DNA of 64,000 nucleotides from Triplophysa rosa (GCF_024868665.1 NC_079891.1:23598103-23662102); one strand, 5' to 3'. Shown: positions 25,859-37,994, counted from the first letter of the stretch. Notes: a model not told the origin generated them from the letters alone. A program made the numbers and translations.

Positions 25859-27488
25859 GTAAGAAAAATGTGCAAATCTCTCTCTCTCTGTAACAATATT
25901 TTAGAAGCATGCGTAGCTTGCACAAACCCACATCATTTCCTTTTCGCCAGTTCAAAAATATCCCTAAAACCCATGGCAGACAGGTGAATCCCAAACTACT
26001 TTCTCTCATCTCTACATTCCTACCCCCTTGAAGCTGCTGTCCACTGACAACCTTGCTAGCTAAAGCGCATTAATTTAGCATTACCGCTAACTCCCTAGGG
26101 GTCCCTCTCATACATGCTTTCTTTAAGTCTTTCCTCTAATGCAATAACAAGGTCTTCACAGTTCTCACTGCCGTCTTTGTAAACCAGCTCCCTCTTCGCC
26201 TTGGTTTCTGCGGCACAAAGACCCTTTTGTTGTAGAATATTCCTCAGTAGCCCTGAGGTATCACAGCCCTTAACCAAACAGCCAAAGCAAGCACCTTTTA
26301 ATGTAGCTGAAACAGTATTAACTAATGTATGAAATGAAACGAAGGCATGTGGTCTGCAACATTATTGAATGAGGAAGGTGGAAAAGGAATGCCTCTCTAG
26401 AAGTGCTTTAGATTCCTGTCATCTCCTTCATCAGATCAGTGCTGTTTTAAAGCCAGGCCCTTCACTTTCTCGGTTTAAACTTTAACAGGTGAATGCTTAA
26501 GTTAACAGGTGGACTTCATTAGTCATTTCTATTGTGAGGTCATAAAGAATGTGCAGGGTCTTATCGTGAACCTGAATTAGGCTCAGTGTGTGGCTGCCTC
26601 TTAAAACACCCTTGCCATTCAGTTGTCAAGCTCTTAGGGCTAAAAGGAGACTTTAAGGGGAGCGTTAAACCCTCTCAAGCTTACAAAAACACCTCTTTAC
26701 ATGACAGTTATATGGCCCTCTGGAAGGCTTTATTTGGAGTTACTTTTTCGGAACGCTTTTGCAAACAGTAGCAGAGCCCCATTGTTTAACATGGACCGAG
26801 TAAAACATTCCTTGCGAGGACAAAGCTCGGGGTCGAGGGGAACAATTAATCATCACTGGCACTTTAAATGAGTGTGAAAACAACAGACAGATGAAAAAGG
26901 ACTCCACATCAGTCATATCCTGCTCAGAGAGTGGAAAACACACTCCGTGCCACCTTCCGCTTGTTTTGCAGGCTTCTAAAAGCACACAATGGCCTTCCTT
27001 TCTTGAAGAGGGAGCAAGACTAAAAGCGGGGTGCGTTTTTTTTTTTTTTTTGAGCGAAGGGTATGGTGTTTCATGTGGGGGATTATGTCATAATTATGGC
27101 AACCCATATCAATCTTCTGCAGATCAGAGAGGAAATTACACATTGATCTCTCTTTCTTTGATAACACGCGCCGGTGTCCACCTTTCCAACTCTGACCTTA
27201 ACAAGCGGGAAAGAATCCACCAAGCACGCTTCAGATTAGCAGGAAATATCGAAGCTGAGCGCAAAACAGTCAGAGTTCAAGATGACTTATCACGTAGGCT
27301 TTGATATGACAGTAAATCCCACAGGGATCTGAGGGATCCCCACAGTATGACCCTAAAAAAATAGGTTCACCGCAAATACCTCTTTGAAGGCTGCTGGGTT
27401 TTCTAGTTATGAAGTGATAATAAGACCAAATCCAGGGTTTAGAGACTCTGCAGTTCTGTATCAAAAGCACTGCAGTGCACATAGAGAC
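25859..27488. other. Downstream of last spns2 exon, no gene seen
   Basis: I looked here for the next spns2 exon (family sequence beginning VSP) and did not find one. 26800-27150 contains unique AT-rich sequence with TAATTA-type motifs and a T run at 27038-27052, possibly conserved non-coding DNA. Confidence 0.4.
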
Positions 27489-27496
27489 ATATTTAG

Positions 27497-28848
27497 TAGG
27501 GGTGGGGGAAAAGTCGATATGGCGATTTATCGCGACATTTCAGCCCGCCAGACGTTATCGATACTCTGGCACAAAGTATCGATTTTTTTTTCAAATACAA
27601 AAGATCTAAATTCATACCTACACTGTGCTTACCAGAACGGCAGTACCCACATATTTCTTGTGGTGACGCTCCCAGATTACGGATGGTCAGATGAACGGAA
27701 ATTGTAATTCACAGCGGAGAAGAAATACGAGCATAATGGCGGACCAACAACAAATTCAAGTACATCTCGCTGCGACCTGCGGTGGACGTCCAACCCATCC
27801 CACATCCAAGTGTGATGTCATAAGACGCGCCCATGTCCAATACGTCACAACAAGTGTTCCGCCTCAGAAACCCGGTTAAACGTACGCGTGTGCAAAAAAG
27901 TCTCTCACTAAATCCTTGGTGTTTCGAGTCTGACGTCATCACCCAAACGTGTTTTTTCGTCGATTTTAACAATCATAGGTAGTTTCGATGGTTAGAGTAA
28001 GGTTAGGGTTAGGGTAACGGTTTCGTGTTTCAGGTAACACAAACAATTATATCTATTATCGCCACCTACTGTTGGCGTCTTACTGCTTCAATGTTAATGA
28101 GAATGTGACGTATTTTGACATGGGCGTGGCTTATGACATCACACTTGGATGTGGGACGGGTTGGACATCCACCGCAGCCCGCAGCGAGAGGCTACTCAAC
28201 AAATTAGAGATGCGCCAGCGTCTTTTAAATCAAAAGTTTGGGCGCACTTTGGATTTCGTAGTGAATGTAAATAAGTGGGCGTGGTTAACTCGGCGCTCTG
28301 CAAATTGGGAATACTCTTTTCACCTTCTAGTCTGTAGTTTCGTGATTCGCTCCAGTCCGGCGTTTCTCTCTCACCCGCAGTGCTTGTGCAGGGGTACAGG
28401 TATCTGCGCGTGCATATTAAAAAAGATCGTTCTCACGTATTTCAGAAGTTAGATTGTTTTGTAAAGCTTTAATAGTTTTTATAAAGTTCAACTTTAGGCG
28501 AGCCGAGGCGAAACTTGCGTTGAAATGCGCGATGATCCTCATAGCGCGAGCGCTTTGACGTGACGCGCCGCAAACCCCCGCTTTGGGAGACGCGTGTGGA
28601 GTCACCAGAGACTCACAGTTCAAAGTCAAGCGCAAGAATAAACAAACCTAGAGACAGAGAGTCGCAACACACTAAAAATTCTCATCTAATAGATCCTTTT
28701 TTCCCTTCATTTACAGATGTCGTGATGTATTTTTATAGAATTGCCAAGCGATATATCGATTATCGCAGAATCGGCGCATTGTGATATATTGTCGGTATCG
28801 TGATCCCTGTATAGCGTATCGGGAGGTACCCTGCGATTCCCATCCCTA
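27497..28848. mobile_element. hAT-type element, 1352 bp, 8-bp TSD
   Basis: The ends TAGGGGTGGGGGAA and the complement of TAGGGATGGGAATC are flanked by a perfect 8-bp duplication ATATTTAG (27489-27496 and 28849-28856). Eight-base duplications are the hAT signature. Subterminal ATCGAT/GATATATCG motifs resemble the element at 62022. No transposase domain is visible. Confidence 0.85.
27764..28191. repeat. Long inverted repeat inside the hAT element
   Basis: 27764-27849 and 28105-28191 are inverted copies about 86 bp long (ctgcggtggacgtccaaccc against gggttggacatccaccgcag) with about 255 bp between them. The spacer holds two telomere-like ttaggg units (about 27999-28013). It is either a nested MITE or part of the host element. 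Confidence 0.75.
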
Positions 28849-28856
28849 ATATTTAG

Positions 28857-30668
28857 TCTAGCTATTGAATCAGCAGCATTTCAAGGTCATCCGGTTTCTA
28901 TTCTATTTCACTTTTTCTATATCTCTCTGCAGGTTTATCTTAAAATTACACACTGCAGATCCGATTTTTTACATACATACATACATATATACACAGTTGC
29001 TCGCATACACAGGCAAATAAGGCACAGTGTTTAAAGCAAAGCGTTGCATTAATGTGCAATAAATTATCTCCAAGAGGATTGCACCTGACAGACAGAATTG
29101 CTTTCACGAGAGACGCAGGGCCTTCTATGTGGGCGAGCAAACCGACTAACACACACTCACATTCACACACATACACAAAACTGCTGTAGCCATCAGGAAG
29201 GATGATAAAAGAGATAATAACTCATGGCCTGGTGGACCACAGCTGCTCCCACACAAGGGGGAAACCGAGAAAGAGAGGATGAAGTAAAAGAAACATCACC
29301 TAATGGAGTCCACTTTACTCAGAAGTGTAGTAGGCTACACTGCCAACAATATACACACTGATTTATTATTAAAAAATTCTGTAACCGCAGGATAATCACA
29401 GAATAGCATCATATTATGGACCAAACTAATTGTTAGACTAAACAGGATGTGAGGCTATTTCTTATCATTACTCAACAGACAAAATTGTTGTTTGAATGAT
29501 GGCACTGACTCTTGGTAATAGAAGAAAATGTTTCGCATAGTTAGTAAGAAAGTGTGCGAGTCTTTTAACATATCTAAATCTTGAAAATATGTGGTGAACA
29601 TTATTTCATCAAGTTTTTGTATGAGTTGTACCTCTTTAAATATTTGAGACGTTTGTTTTTGCCAAAGAGTCTATTTTATGTATTTATTTATAATATTACA
29701 TGGCAACATAACATGTATTGTTTTGTTTAAGGTTGATAAAGCACGGTTGCTTTTGCAGCATCTTTGTTAATAAATTATGTTTTAAACTGTAATCAAGAAG
29801 CCCTTCAGTCAAGTCATCAAGATAATATTCAAGCTGCCTGACAGTATTATCGATCAATACGGAAAAATTGGACCAGCTCTGTGTAAATATCCCGAATTTT
29901 TCAATGCAGCTTCTGTTCCTACGGTTTTGAACGAAAGTGCTAAACAAACAAGTTTACTGTCTGCACACACTAGTGTCTCGAGACTGGAGTGCGTGTTGTG
30001 TAATTTCATAAGGGTTTCCAGTAACTCACAGACACGAAGATATGGAATGTGTGTCATCAGGGGGCTCCAGATCAGACCCAGTATCCATCTGCAGAGCTCT
30101 AGAGCCGTGCAGTCACTGTTATTTCGGGCCGGTGGCACAAACTTGCGGACATTAGCTCAGCCGTTACAGGTGAGCGCGACTTTATGCAAAGCTGAGCAGA
30201 CCAATCGGTGTAACATCAAAGTACCGCGAGAGCGATTCGAGAATTGGAGAACAACATCGCTCCACATTTACGTGGATAAATGACCGACCGATCAATTTAC
30301 GCTGCGCCGCATGAAGTCGTGGGATCAGCAATTTTAGTGATTACAGGTGTTATTATGATTTTAAACATACGTAGACGCCGCATTACGTGCGCTGGCCCAT
30401 GGATGCGGTCTTTTAACGAGACCGTCATATTAGACTGTGCAAGACCGACCTGTAAACACAAACAAACGGGGGAGCTGCGAGTTTTCTGGATTGAAAGAAC
30501 AATAACATTTGAATTATCGAGTCAATTTCAATTAATGTCGTATGTCGAGTAACACATATAAACGTGCTGTCTGTGCCTATTAAAGCAAGGATATTTTAAC
30601 ATTAAGGTATGCCATTTGGTCAATCTAATGTCTCCAAGCTGAAACAGGATCAGTTGTAATGTAATACA
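28857..30668. other. Unassigned sequence up to the assembly gap
   Basis: Small acat microsatellite at 28972-28992. Frames around 29900-30550 have no recognised homology or splice structure. Confidence 0.4.
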
Positions 30669-30768
30669 NNNNNNNNNNNNNNNNNNNNNNNNNNNNNNNN
30701 NNNNNNNNNNNNNNNNNNNNNNNNNNNNNNNNNNNNNNNNNNNNNNNNNNNNNNNNNNNNNNNNNNNN
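30669..30768. other. Assembly gap of exactly 100 N
   Basis: A run of exactly 100 N is the conventional placeholder for a gap of unknown length. The join order and orientation across it are not supported by sequence. Confidence 0.99.
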
Positions 30769-30866
30769 AAGACACACGGATGAGGATTCAAATGCAGTTT
30801 ATTAAAGGCGCAATCCAAAGACTAAATCCCAAGAACAGGCATATATCCAAACACAGGTGGTCAGTC

Positions 30867-30947
<81 letters not shown>

Positions 30948-31174
30948 CACTCTAGAATTGCAGTGTGACACTAGACAAGACATTGCAATGAATGACTGAG
31001 AAACCCAGGTTTAAATAAGCATACAAACAACAGTTAACAGGACACAGGTGAAAGTAATGATGGATAATGAGTCCAGGCAATGGTTTTGGGGTAATGTAGT
31101 CCAGTTGAATGGCAACAGTCTGGTTGATGTGGGGAGTACCCTCTGGGAGGGCACTCCAGTAGGTGATTATGACA
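30769..31174 (-). mobile_element. LTR of a retrotransposon, cut by the gap
   Basis: Read on the minus strand it starts TGTCATAATCACC (31174), has a TATTTAAACC promoter-like box and AATAAACTGC poly(A) signal, and runs into the gap at AAGACACACGG. The minus-strand 3' end, ...TTCATGACA, is seen only in the inverted piece at 32425-32478. GATAG (31175-31179) is one candidate target duplication. It resembles gypsy-type fish LTRs; no internal retroviral-type genes are seen. Confidence 0.65.
30870..30946. repeat. (CAGA)n tetranucleotide repeat inside the LTR
   Basis: About 19 uninterrupted cagacaga-type units. Confidence 0.95.
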
Positions 31175-31660
31175 GATAGCTTATAAATCACTCAATATGC
31201 TATATTATCACCAACAATTGGATTCAATCTTTCTGTCAACTTATTTCTTTTCATTTAGTACAGGTTTTGTGTTTCTTTTTCAAACAAATTAATGATAGGC
31301 CTAGTTAATCTGAGTTTAGACACCTAAATTTTTGACTGAAATTTTTTTTAAAATAATTTTGGCAACATTAAATGAAGTATTACCAAATTTTGCATTGTTT
31401 TTTACACTAGCCTACTTTAATCTAGCCTAATTTGTTTAACCAGGAATTTTGTTTTGATATGTTTTTATTGTATACAAAATGCCACAGAATCACACTTTTG
31501 GTGTTCACGGGTCAAAATTACCCGCCTACCAAAGAGAGTTTATGTCACTCGATATGCTATATTATCACCAAATATTGGATTCAATCTTTTTATCAACTTG
31601 TTTTCTTTCAGTTAATACTGGTTTTGTATTTCTTTTTCTAACTGATTAATTGTAGGCTTC
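31175..31660 (+). repeat. ~335-bp unit repeat, locus 1, forward units
   Basis: One unit and part of a second (junction near 31505, ggtcaaaattaccc) match the 44.3-45.2 kb units: ataaatcactcaatatgcta, attggattcaatcttt, gtttctttttcaaac, ttaatctgagtttag. The palindrome here is damaged (TTACC). Confidence 0.75.
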
Positions 31661-32224
31661 ATATCCAGCAATGATAAATGCCTGCCATATATCCGCCTCC
31701 TGTTCGTCAGACACAGCAACATGCGCGCGACCTGTCAGACACAGAGACGTGGGCTTGCAGAAATATACATTTGAAGAACAGAAGGAAGAAAACATGTTGA
31801 TGGGCGTGTGTTTCACCGTTTACTCTATGTTTACAAGTAAGAGCTTTTCATAACACACACATGTGTGACACAACACGAGAAAATGAGTTTTGTCTAAAAT
31901 TAGTTTGTATTTCATATAAGAGAGCACTGCAGATGTTCTAGATCATCTTAGGAAATGCTTAGTTTAGTTAATAAACGCAGGGTTACTTCAGTTTGACATG
32001 GTCTATTATTCTAAATAAGTTGTGTAAGGCTACATTGACATTGGGACTAGATGAAATTTACAGAAATGCTTGTCTATTCTGTGTTTATATATTCTTTAGT
32101 CTCTGTGTGTATATGGCAAAGATATCTGCTTATGATAATAACAATAATAATAATAATAAATATTGATTAAAATATAATATTAAAATATTGGCATTCATAT
32201 TTATTTTATGAATAGTATATAATC

Positions 32225-32398
32225 AGCTACAAAGTAACTAATAACTAGCTACTTGAGTAGTTTTTTTCATTGCATACTTTTTTACTTTTACTAGAGTCAT
32301 TTTTAAAATAGTGACTTTTACGTTGACTTGAGTAACAATTTATCTAGTTACTTGTACTTTTACTTGGGTAAAGATTTTGGCTACTCTACCCACCTCTG
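32225..32398. mobile_element. Right end of a hAT element (CTACCCACCTCTG tip)
   Basis: The segment with gctacttgagtagt and tttacttgggtaaag ends in ggctactctacccacctctg, the complement of the CAGAGGTGGGTAGAGTAGCC tip seen in many vertebrate hAT elements. The left end is not found. Confidence 0.6.
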
Positions 32399-32424
32399 CT
32401 TATAAGTTCTCTTTGGTAGGCGGG

Positions 32425-32478
32425 TCTTTAATAAACTGCATTTGAATCCTCATCCGTGTGTCTTCGAGCAATTCATGA
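32425..32478 (+). mobile_element. LTR 3'-end fragment, inverted relative to 30769
   Basis: It reads tttaataaactgcatttgaa and then the same cctcatccgtgtgtctt as the complement of 30769-30803, followed by cgagcaattcatgaca. CTATC (32479-32483), the complement of GATAG, follows directly. Confidence 0.7.
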
Positions 32479-33010
32479 CACTATCTTTGGTAGGTGCCAA
32501 TTTGACCCGGGATCACCCGGGTGTGATTCTGTGCCATATTGTATGAAATTAAGTCATTTCAAAACAAACTTTCTGGTTAAACCTACACAAGTGTGAACTA
32601 CAGAGCAAATTTTTGTCATATATTATGTAATATTGCCAAAAAATGTGCTTAAACTCAGATTAACTGGGCCTACGGTTATTCAGTTTGAAAAAGAAACACA
32701 AAACAGGTCCTAAATAAAAGAAAACAAGTTGACAAAAAGACAGAATCCAATATTTGCTGATAAAATTGCATAAGGTGTGATTTATAAACTCTCTTTGGTA
32801 GGCGGGTCATTTTGACCCGGGAACACCACAAGTGTAACAAGGAGGGGAAAAACCACCAAAAAATCAACAAAACATATATCCTTTTGTGAGAGGTTGTTAA
32901 AGACTTTGTGAACAAAGTCACCAAATTTCAGTCCAATCGAATAACATTAACTAGTATTTGTGGGTAAAATATATTTTTTTCAGGTCAAAATGACCCGAAC
33001 ACAACATGAG
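32479..33010 (-). repeat. ~335-bp unit repeat, locus 1, inverted units with GGTCAnnnTGACC
   Basis: The inverted counterpart of 31175-31660, ending ggaacaccacaagtgtaaca. It contains perfect 13-bp palindromes at 32805-32817 and 32983-32995. Confidence 0.75.
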
Positions 33011-33862
33011 GCTTAAGAGAATAAAAGACAGACCTTTTTAGCACAAATCTCTGAAATTGCTCCAGCATTTTGATATAATGCTGCCTGTGTACGGTATAGT
33101 GAATCCTTTAGAATACAAAAAAAGCGATGACTGAAGGACACCCAGGCATAGAAACAAATAATCTAATAAACATAGAGAAGTGCTCACTCATAAAGGTGTG
33201 TCTAATTAAACACTTTTTGTATGACAAACATCTGAGAAACAATATATAAACATCACCATTTCTGCTACAGTACAGGGGCATCTGCTGGTTCATTACTTCA
33301 CAAAATAAAGTAAATGTATGACATGATGGTGAAATAAACTACCTGAGCTGTCAAATCCATTTGTTTTAAATTATGGTTTGTTAGGAGCAGAACAAAGAAA
33401 TACTTTATGTATTATCATTAATAATCAGCTTTTATTTACTTTCATTGTGCTTATTTTATGTTTTGGATAGTGTAAAACAAACTTTATGCATTTAGGTGGG
33501 TGACAACGTGATTTTCTTAAAAACACTTGAATCAACACATTTCCTTTATATTAATTTTAAAAATGTTTAAAGGCATTAATTTCAAAACTTTTACTGACAG
33601 CTTAACATCCCATAGCATGTTTTGCACAAAAAAAAAGATCAAAGCCATGATGCCTACGTAAGTTTTTATTAATCATACATAATAAGAAATTAATGAATTA
33701 TATTTTAATAGAACATTATTCATGTAACATTACTACCTGTTTACTATTACTACCATTACTACTCACTACCTGTATCGGTAATGAGAATAAAAAAGTGGTG
33801 TACACAGCATGAAAAGAGAATATTACGGTTTTAACTAGAAAAATATAAAGTAATCTGTTAGA

Positions 33863-34236
33863 TTCTGTCATGAACTTCCCCCAAATTGTTCCAAGCCTGT
33901 ATAAATTTCTTTATTCTGTTGAACACAAAGAAAGATATTTGGAAAAATGTTAGCAACTCTGGGACATCATTGACTACCACAGTAGAAAAAAAATAATGTT
34001 AGGCAAAGGTGCCCTATAAACTGTTTGCTTTTAATAAATTCTTCAAAATATCTCATTTTGTGGTCAAAATAACAAAAAAGATATAATTCTTCCTACTATG
34101 GTAGCCCCATAAATGTCAGTTACTAACATTCATCCAAATATATTTCTTTGTATTCATCAGCACAAACTAATGTATACAGGTTTGGAACAAGTAAATAATG
34201 ACAGAATTTTTATTTTTGGGTGGAGTATCCCTTTTG
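33863..34236. mobile_element. AGGGATAGTTCACCC MITE, copy with worn left tip
   Basis: It shows gattctgtcatgaacttcc, attgactaccacagtag and the complementary cctactatggtagcc, ending atttttgggtggagtatcccttt. About 370 bp, the longer form of the family. Confidence 0.75.
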
Positions 34237-34520
34237 TTATGGGTGAAGCTCTCTCTCCAACTCCTCCGGACCACCAGAGGGAGCCTTCACCGGAATATTG
34301 ACTGGTTCTTATTCGGACTCCAATTCCCACAGACCTTCATTCCTGTATTGGATTGTAAGCCGCCTGTCCTGAACCCTCGCGTGTTTGTTGGACTTTGTAA
34401 GTGTGCTGCCAGCCCCAATCCTAGCCTGTCCCAGTTTACGAGACTACAGACTTCGTGTTGTTTACATTATGCACGTACACGCCGATTGCCAACAAAACAC
34501 AGACATATGACTTAGTTTGA
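34237..34520 (+). mobile_element. Possible LTR start fragment
   Basis: TGTTATGGGTGAAGCTC followed by CACCAGAGGGAGCCTTCACC resembles the 5' end of cyprinid gypsy-like LTRs as I remember them. There is no 3' LTR end or coding region. Low certainty. Confidence 0.35.
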
Positions 34521-35019
34521 CTTACCTTGTGCAGTTCATGTCCAGCATCTTTTAGCGCTGAGACCGCGCCATCTATCAGTTTCAAATGATCTCCAAATCC
34601 AATGTTATATCCACCGTTTATATTGCATTTATCACCAAAATGCAGTGAGCAAACAAACAGCTAAACTTTCGTCAGCCGAGTGAAGCGGCATTGATGGGCA
34701 TACACTCTCTCACGCTGGCTGGTTGACGCGTGTATGGGATCAGATTCCCGCCACAACTATTGTGGTCATGGTTTGAAAAATAATAAGCGTAAATAAAAAA
34801 AATAAAAGCACGTGTAAAATAATAGCGCAAAAAACTGAAAAACAAATGCAAAAAAAATTTGAATAACAAACAACGCGGTCACGGATCGAAAAGTAATAAG
34901 CGTGAATCAAAAATGTAAACACGTTTAAAATTATATTGCACAAAACTGAAACATGAATTCAACATTTTCCAAATCACAAACAAAATCAGGTTTCCCGCTC
35001 ATATTTTTTTTGTGTGCTT

Positions 35020-35235
35020 ACGGTCTTTTCCCCTTTGCTCTCGTTTCCACGTTCTGCGCTCGCGTTTCCAAATGTTGCGGTTAGAGTTTCATGTAAATTA
35101 GGTCGGGCTCAGGGCGGGCTTCAGCGTCACCATTGGTCTACTAGTTCTAGATTGACAGCTGCTCCTCTAGCCAATCCGTCGAAGGGGGAGGTGACGTCAC
35201 TCCAATGCGACTCGTGTCGTGGCAGGCGTGTGAAG
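35020..35235 (+). promoter_or_regulatory. CpG-rich promoter-like region with CRE and CCAAT boxes
   Basis: A perfect CRE palindrome TGACGTCA (about 35191-35198) lies with an inverted CCAAT (attgg, about 35131) and a forward agccaat (about 35169) in locally CpG-rich sequence. This combination is typical of housekeeping promoters, and an ATG with a splice donor follows. Confidence 0.5.
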
Positions 35236-35277
35236 ATGGATAATCAGCATCAGCAGGCAAATGCCGGACAATCTCAG
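35236..35277 (+). CDS. Possible first coding exon (MDNQHQQANAGQSQ)
   Basis: ATG in good context (gaagATGG) opens MDNQHQQANAGQSQ and reaches CAG followed by gtaatt, a phase-0 donor. It lies directly behind the CRE/CCAAT region. I do not recognise the protein, and no following plus-strand exon was found before 55 kb. It may be a real gene start whose later exons are missed, an orphaned promoter, or chance. Confidence 0.3.
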
Positions 35278-37029
35278 GTAATTAGCTTTTAATGATTTAT
35301 TAGTGGGTGACAGATACATTCCCTTTGTGTGTTATGTTATTTTCTGCAAGCTCTATGTAGTCCGAGTAGGCCGATATCTAGCCCGTTAACACGTGTATTG
35401 TTCGTTTGGTTTAGTTAGGAATCTTTTATATTTGAGAGTCAATTAAGAAGTGAGGTAATAATAACTGCCTATTATTAGAAAATAAAAGTGTTTCACACTG
35501 TGTATGCACGTAAACTTGTTGTTAGACACTCCATAAAGCAAAGTAGGATCTTAAAAATCACAAAATACTAATAACTCTTTAAAACAGTTAGGTAATTCTG
35601 CACATTGTGAATGGTTGAGAGACACTGCACAAATTTCTATAATCCTGGCACTCAAATCAGACTTCTTGAGTAGTTTCACACATTGTTTACATTTGTCTAA
35701 ATCATCAAATTACAAACAGCCATGTTGGCTAATGACAATACCATGTGCAATACCATAGATTTTGACACGACTGCAATTGACAATTCGCAAAACCCCGTTC
35801 CCCATCGTTACTGTTGCTATGTCCGACAAGCTTCGGTATCAGCCATGTGCTCCCAGTATAAATGTGTGCACTCCTTGGAGAAAAATGGTGAAGAATTTCT
35901 GGAAAAATGACATGCTGACAGAAAGGTCAGTGATATGCATTTGACGGATACATTCAGGATTTGAGATAACTAACAATAATTATACCTATATTTGTGTCCA
36001 CACCAGCAGACGATAACATTACGCTAATTCTAAGCTCACATGATGCAGTAGGCTACTAACGTACTTCCACAAGATGTCAACTAATGTGTAATTAACTCCG
36101 AAATTGTATGCATTTGAAGGTAACTCAGCAGATTGTGCCGTGTTTTTTGTGAATAAATAAACGTTTAATAGTCAACGGATACAGTCTCAGCTACTTTGTG
36201 TAATACAAAAATGCACTTGCTACGACTTCATTGCTGAAAACGTCTTTCTTTTAAAATGTCACTGCAAATGCTGCTCTCTGAAGGCTGTGGCTCATCATAT
36301 CACAGGATCCAAACATATCTTGCCAGCTTGCTCATACATGTAATATGTAAGTAATATATCAACTAAGTATTATATTCCGCCTTAAAACACCACTTCTCCG
36401 AAGCTTCCGTCCATCTGAAATTGTACAATAATGATTCCAACAATATCGTGTTCATATCTGTATTGGTATAGTTGTGATGTGAACTCCGCTTATTCTCCTT
36501 TATTTAAAGATAAGTTATAACTTAGTTATCGTTTATAGTTATAGTGTGAATAGTCCTGGTAAACTTGTATATCGATCTTCTGTTTTACTATTACAATAAT
36601 TAAAAAGCATTTTTTCATATTAATCACCAAAGTTCTACTAAGCCAGGGTACAGGACTGGTTTGTTTGTCGGACAAAATTGTCGGTCAGTCACGGGGGGCA
36701 CATAATATCGGCGTTATGATTGGTCAGATCGCCTGTCAATCAACTGCTTCGAAGGGTACAATTGTAACAGCCAATAGCATCTACAGTCAATTGCTACAGA
36801 GAAAATGAAACTACAAAAATGACATTTCAGATGAAAATCAAATGTGGTATTGCCGAAGCTGTTCTAAATACTGCTGCCACAGGTAGTAGTGAATTGTCCT
36901 GCAAGATGCAGTCTATAGGCCCAGTTTGAATGCAGCTGACAAAAAGAAAGAAAACCACTAATTTAGATTATCTGTAACTGGCTGCAGGCACACATGAGCA
37001 GCAAAATGAGGGCTTTTGCGAGAACATAC

Positions 37030-37199
37030 CTTTCTCACGGATGCAATATCCATCTTGCCCTTTAATGACGCATGAGGTTGGAGGGTTTGCTTCAAAAAAC
37101 CCATGAATCACACGTTCCCTGTTGTGGAGTGGCTGTTTTTTGTGTCGCAATACATCACAGTCCCCACAGAACCACTCCTCAGGAAGACACTCTCTGCAC
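37030..37199 (-). pseudogene. KDZ-transposon-type zinc-finger exon
   Basis: 170 nt between acceptor CCCTAG and donor GTATGT, open throughout. It encodes CRECLPEEWFCGDCDVLRHK, then KQPLHNRERVIHGFFEANPP and TSCVIKGQDGYCIREK. The C-x2-C...WFC-x2-CD...H...HNRE...GFF...PPT pattern is that of the cysteine-cluster domain preceding the transposase in Kyakuja-Dileera-Zisupton elements and their domesticated relatives in fish. No transposase core follows within the window, and an upstream exon carries a stop, so I call it a fragment. Confidence 0.6.
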
Positions 37200-37326
37200 C
37201 TAGGGAGAAAAGAAAAAATAGTGTAACATTATTTCAGGTGATTAACTCATATAAAGTATAACACACTCAATTTAAGCTATTCCAAATGTGGTTAGATACT
37301 AGGTTTGATTTTATTGTATTGGACTG

Positions 37327-37445
37327 ATGGTGGCTCAGTGTTTAGCGCTGTCACCTTACAGCAAGAAGGTCGTAGATTTACTTTCCTCATAAATGTGGTT
37401 TTCATCTGGGTGTCCCCCGAAACACATGCACATTAGCCTATAAAG
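37327..37445 (+). mobile_element. tRNA-derived SINE fragment, DANA/mermaid type
   Basis: tggtggctcagtgtttagcg (A-box region), then acagcaagaaggtcgtagat (B-box region, worn) and ctgggtgtcccc. The order matches the head of the zebrafish DANA SINE. The 3' part is truncated. Confidence 0.65.
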
Positions 37446-37901
37446 CAGAGCACTAAACATTAAAACCAACCTAATAACAGCAGGCTCATAGTAAAGAAAA
37501 CACAACGGCTGACCATCAGCCTCTTTTGCAATAAGGCATTTTAGGTGGTATGGTCTAGCGCTCTGAGGCTTTCTGCTGCCGCAAAGACCATGATGATGCA
37601 GAGCTTTTCTGAGGCTCAGCAGCAGGATAAGATGTCAAAATATCAGAGAGCCTCTCCATATTTTTTCTGTAAAGAAAATATGAAAAAAGCTGTAAGGGAC
37701 AATTTAGATGAGGACAAATTAAAAGTCAACTGATCAATATTTAGAATAAACACCATTTCATGATTCAGTATCAAACTGGCCTTAATCTTTACTAAATTGT
37801 GTTCTCAATCCATTTACGGCACTGTCAGTTTTGTCTAAGGGGTTTTTCTTTAATCACACATGGATTTTAGATGTAAACTTAAATTCATCACTTTGATTTA
37901 C

Positions 37902-37994
37902 CAAATTGCTCTTGAGGATTTAGCTCTGCTGAGGGCACAGTAAGTGGAACCTCCACACTGGATGATAGGGAGCATTCAACTGGGGTGTGTGTGA
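37902..37994 (-). pseudogene. Candidate upstream exon of the KDZ-like locus
   Basis: 93 nt, acceptor TTTTTCAG and donor GTAAAT, with a frame THTPVECSLSSSVEVPLTVP and SAELNPQEQF. It is low complexity and acidic/serine-rich with no recognised domain. Linked to the zinc-finger exon by strand, spacing and splice sites only. Confidence 0.4.

Noticed and set aside
26095..26985. Short frames after the last spns2 exon as the next spns2 exons
   Set aside because: None shows the expected family sequence beginning VSP in phase 0 after an acceptor.
27995..28015. ttagggttaggg as an interstitial telomere
   Set aside because: Only about two units, lying in the loop of a transposon hairpin.
30780..30968. 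Direct CAGA repeats as a possible CRISPR-like array
   Set aside because: It is a pure tetranucleotide microsatellite with no spacers, in a vertebrate genome.
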